The position numbers and the translations under genes were made by a program. Source: Candidatus Omnitrophota bacterium (GTDB taxonomy: Bacteria > Omnitrophota > Koll11 > Gygaellales > JAHJCI01). From it: a DNA stretch of 5,659 nt. Numbering within the stretch: the first letter of the stretch is position 1; the number at the start of each line of letters is the position of its first letter. Positions 4,308 through 5,659 of the stretch are shown piece by piece. The stretch is from assembly GCA_030622705.1 (NCBI GenBank), contig JAUXFU010000064.1:1-5659 (forward strand), given 5' to 3'. The notes beneath the pieces are model-generated. The model did no database searches and had not been told where the DNA came from. It saw nothing but the letters and a program-made list of their open reading frames with translations.

Positions 4308-5659
4308 ATGAAATATATAATCACAAAGGTATCGGGCATATTTTTTCTCTTTTTACTATTTAGTGTTTACTTTAATTACTCCTGTAATGCCGCTGATTTG
4401 AACGACTTATATCAGGCTTTCTTAGAAAAGGATAGGTATCTTTATAAAGGAGAGATTTATCATTTTAGGGCAAATGAGGATGGGGTGCATGGGGGTGTCT
4501 CCTATGATAAATTTGACTCTAATTTCTATTTCTATTCTTTTAATAATGTCTTAAGATTTTCCCCTGCGTCTTCTTTAGAGTTAGCGTTAGGATTCAAAGA
4601 AATATTTCCCGTAAGATACAAGCGTTTAACTTATAACCCGTCAGGCAGCCTGGCTATTTTACAAAGATACAAGATAAATTATTGTAGAGATTACAGCTTA
4701 AGCCTGCGCATGAGAAAGGAGCGGGTGGAGATATACCAGGATTTCTTAGGAAAACGACAAAAGACTAATTGGAATTCCGCGAATTATCCTGCCATGCCCA
4801 ATTACTTTAGTTATATTCGCGCTCATTATGAACACTTCAAAACAGGACTTAGATACCTTTCTGACGATTACGACATTCCAGGGAAATCAAATCTTTCTAA
4901 ACTCAGGCGATCTCTGCTTTCCGATAATCAGATAAATATTGAAGCAGAATTAGAATATAGGAAAGGTAAACTGAGAAGAAATACCTCTTACTACAGCGCC
5001 GGATTATATTCTTTCAACTTTTATCAAACCTTAAGAAAACATCTTATTCCGGGGCTTAACCTAAGGTACGGCTTAACCGAAAACCTGGAAATGGAAAGCG
5101 GTCTATATTATACAACACCTTTTAACTATGAATACGAATATAAAGAATATTGGCCCGCGGGAACAACTTTTCTTACCACCGGAACTTATAAATTAGATAA
5201 TAACTTTCGGGTTCCCCTTAAACTGCGTTTTCGACCCAAGGCTCATTTTGAGATCGAACTCTCTTCGGACTCTCGTTTTATCGACCAACAACTGGATTGC
5301 TGGAAAAAAGATACCGGCGGGACAACAACAGTCTATCCCTCTAAGAAGCTGACATACTATAACACGCAACCGGCTATAACATTAACCTACCTTCATGATG
5401 ATAACAAGGAGATACAGAAAGATGAATTTTCGAGTTTAACCAAAGAATTATTACTTAAAGGTCAGTTCTTAGTGGAATTTCATTACCAGAAGGATTTGAC
5501 TCATTTGAATAAGAACTCATCCAATGGTGCTTTGAATAGCATAGACCCTTACAATGTGTTTTTGTATCCCCAGGATTATTTTGTGGCCGGTACAGAGTAT
5601 GCTGTTTTTTTTACCGGTAATACATCCAGATTTGCCGCTAATGTCCATCTTCAAAACTA
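4308..5659 (+). CDS. Secreted, probable outer-membrane beta-barrel protein (partial, 3' end missing)
   Basis: The frame is open from ATG 4308 to the right edge (450 codons plus two bases). I do not recognise a named family. Residues 1-28 form a Sec signal peptide: Lys residues at 2 and 7, hydrophobic core 'GIFFLFLLFSVYF', and likely cleavage near 'SCNA|AD'. Cys26 is not in a good lipobox. The mature part is rich in Tyr, Phe and Asn, with many short alternating polar/hydrophobic strands, such as 'LKLRFRPKAHFEIELSSDSR' and 'NLRYGLTENLEMESGLYYTT', and polar turns. This is the usual look of an outer-membrane barrel. At more than 450 residues it would be a large one. No catalytic motif is seen. 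The gene is visibly more AT-rich than the helicase gene upstream and appears to be an independent unit. Beta-barrel fold and outer-membrane location are inferred; substrate or role is unknown. Confidence 0.7.
   Translation, partial: MKYIITKVSGIFFLFLLFSVYFNYSCNAADLNDLYQAFLEKDRYLYKGEIYHFRANEDGVHGGVSYDKFDSNFYFYSFNNVLRFSPASSLELALGFKEIFPVRYKRLTYNPSGSLAILQRYKINYCRDYSLSLRMRKERVEIYQDFLGKRQKTNWNSANYPAMPNYFSYIRAHYEHFKTGLRYLSDDYDIPGKSNLSKLRRSLLSDNQINIEAELEYRKGKLRRNTSYYSAGLYSFNFYQTLRKHLIPGLNLRYGLTENLEMESGLYYTTPFNYEYEYKEYWPAGTTFLTTGTYKLDNNFRVPLKLRFRPKAHFEIELSSDSRFIDQQLDCWKKDTGGTTTVYPSKKLTYYNTQPAITLTYLHDDNKEIQKDEFSSLTKELLLKGQFLVEFHYQKDLTHLNKNSSNGALNSIDPYNVFLYPQDYFVAGTEYAVFFTGNTSRFAANVHLQN

Noticed and set aside
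1..5659. CRISPR array, toxin-antitoxin pair, retron or defence system.
   Set aside because: No regularly spaced repeats, reverse transcriptase, nuclease or toxin-like small gene pairs were seen on either strand.

Overview
The window looks like part of a chromosome from a diderm (Gram-negative-type) bacterium, probably an uncultivated lineage. An AsmA/DUF748-type envelope protein and a secreted, aromatic-rich, beta-strand-rich protein imply an outer membrane. Both tRNA ends carry an encoded CCA, and the Shine-Dalgarno sites are ordinary bacterial ones. The mix of proteins, short palindromic repeats and an intron-bearing tRNA reminds me of Omnitrophota and related candidate phyla, but that is an impression and not something the sequence proves. 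All supported genes are on the + strand.

Region 1 (1-176): the window opens inside a self-splicing group I intron. The catalytic-core 'S' strand (P7), a P9 hairpin and a terminal G are followed directly by the 3' half of a tRNA, best read as tRNA-Arg with anticodon NCU. The 5' half lies outside the window. A short spacer follows, holding what looks like a dispersed repeat.

Region 2 (177-1703): a membrane-anchored AsmA/DUF748-like protein whose coding sequence contains a near-perfect 32-base palindrome. A complete tRNA-His(GUG) begins 15 bases after its stop codon.

Region 3 (1768-4023): an RNA-handling neighbourhood. It holds a small coiled-coil protein with a strongly basic Arg/Phe-Asp-rich tail, a cold-shock-domain protein and a RhlE-like DEAD-box RNA helicase. 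Between the first two is a 324-base non-coding stretch (2176-2499). It contains a palindromic repeat, a pair of IS-end-like direct repeats, a near-ideal sigma-70 promoter, and a transcribed leader with an intrinsic terminator that can be disrupted by an alternative pairing next to the csp ribosome-binding site. The three proteins plausibly cooperate in unfolding and chaperoning RNA, for example in the cold, with the leader controlling csp (and perhaps helicase) expression.

Region 4 (4024-5659): a 284-base AT-rich spacer with hairpins, then a long open gene (450 codons, running off the right edge). It encodes a signal-peptide-bearing, probably outer-membrane beta-barrel protein of unrecognised family.

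The most distinctive observations are the intron-split tRNA, the terminator/antiterminator-like csp leader, the palindrome inside the DUF748 gene and the basic-tail protein beside csp and the helicase.
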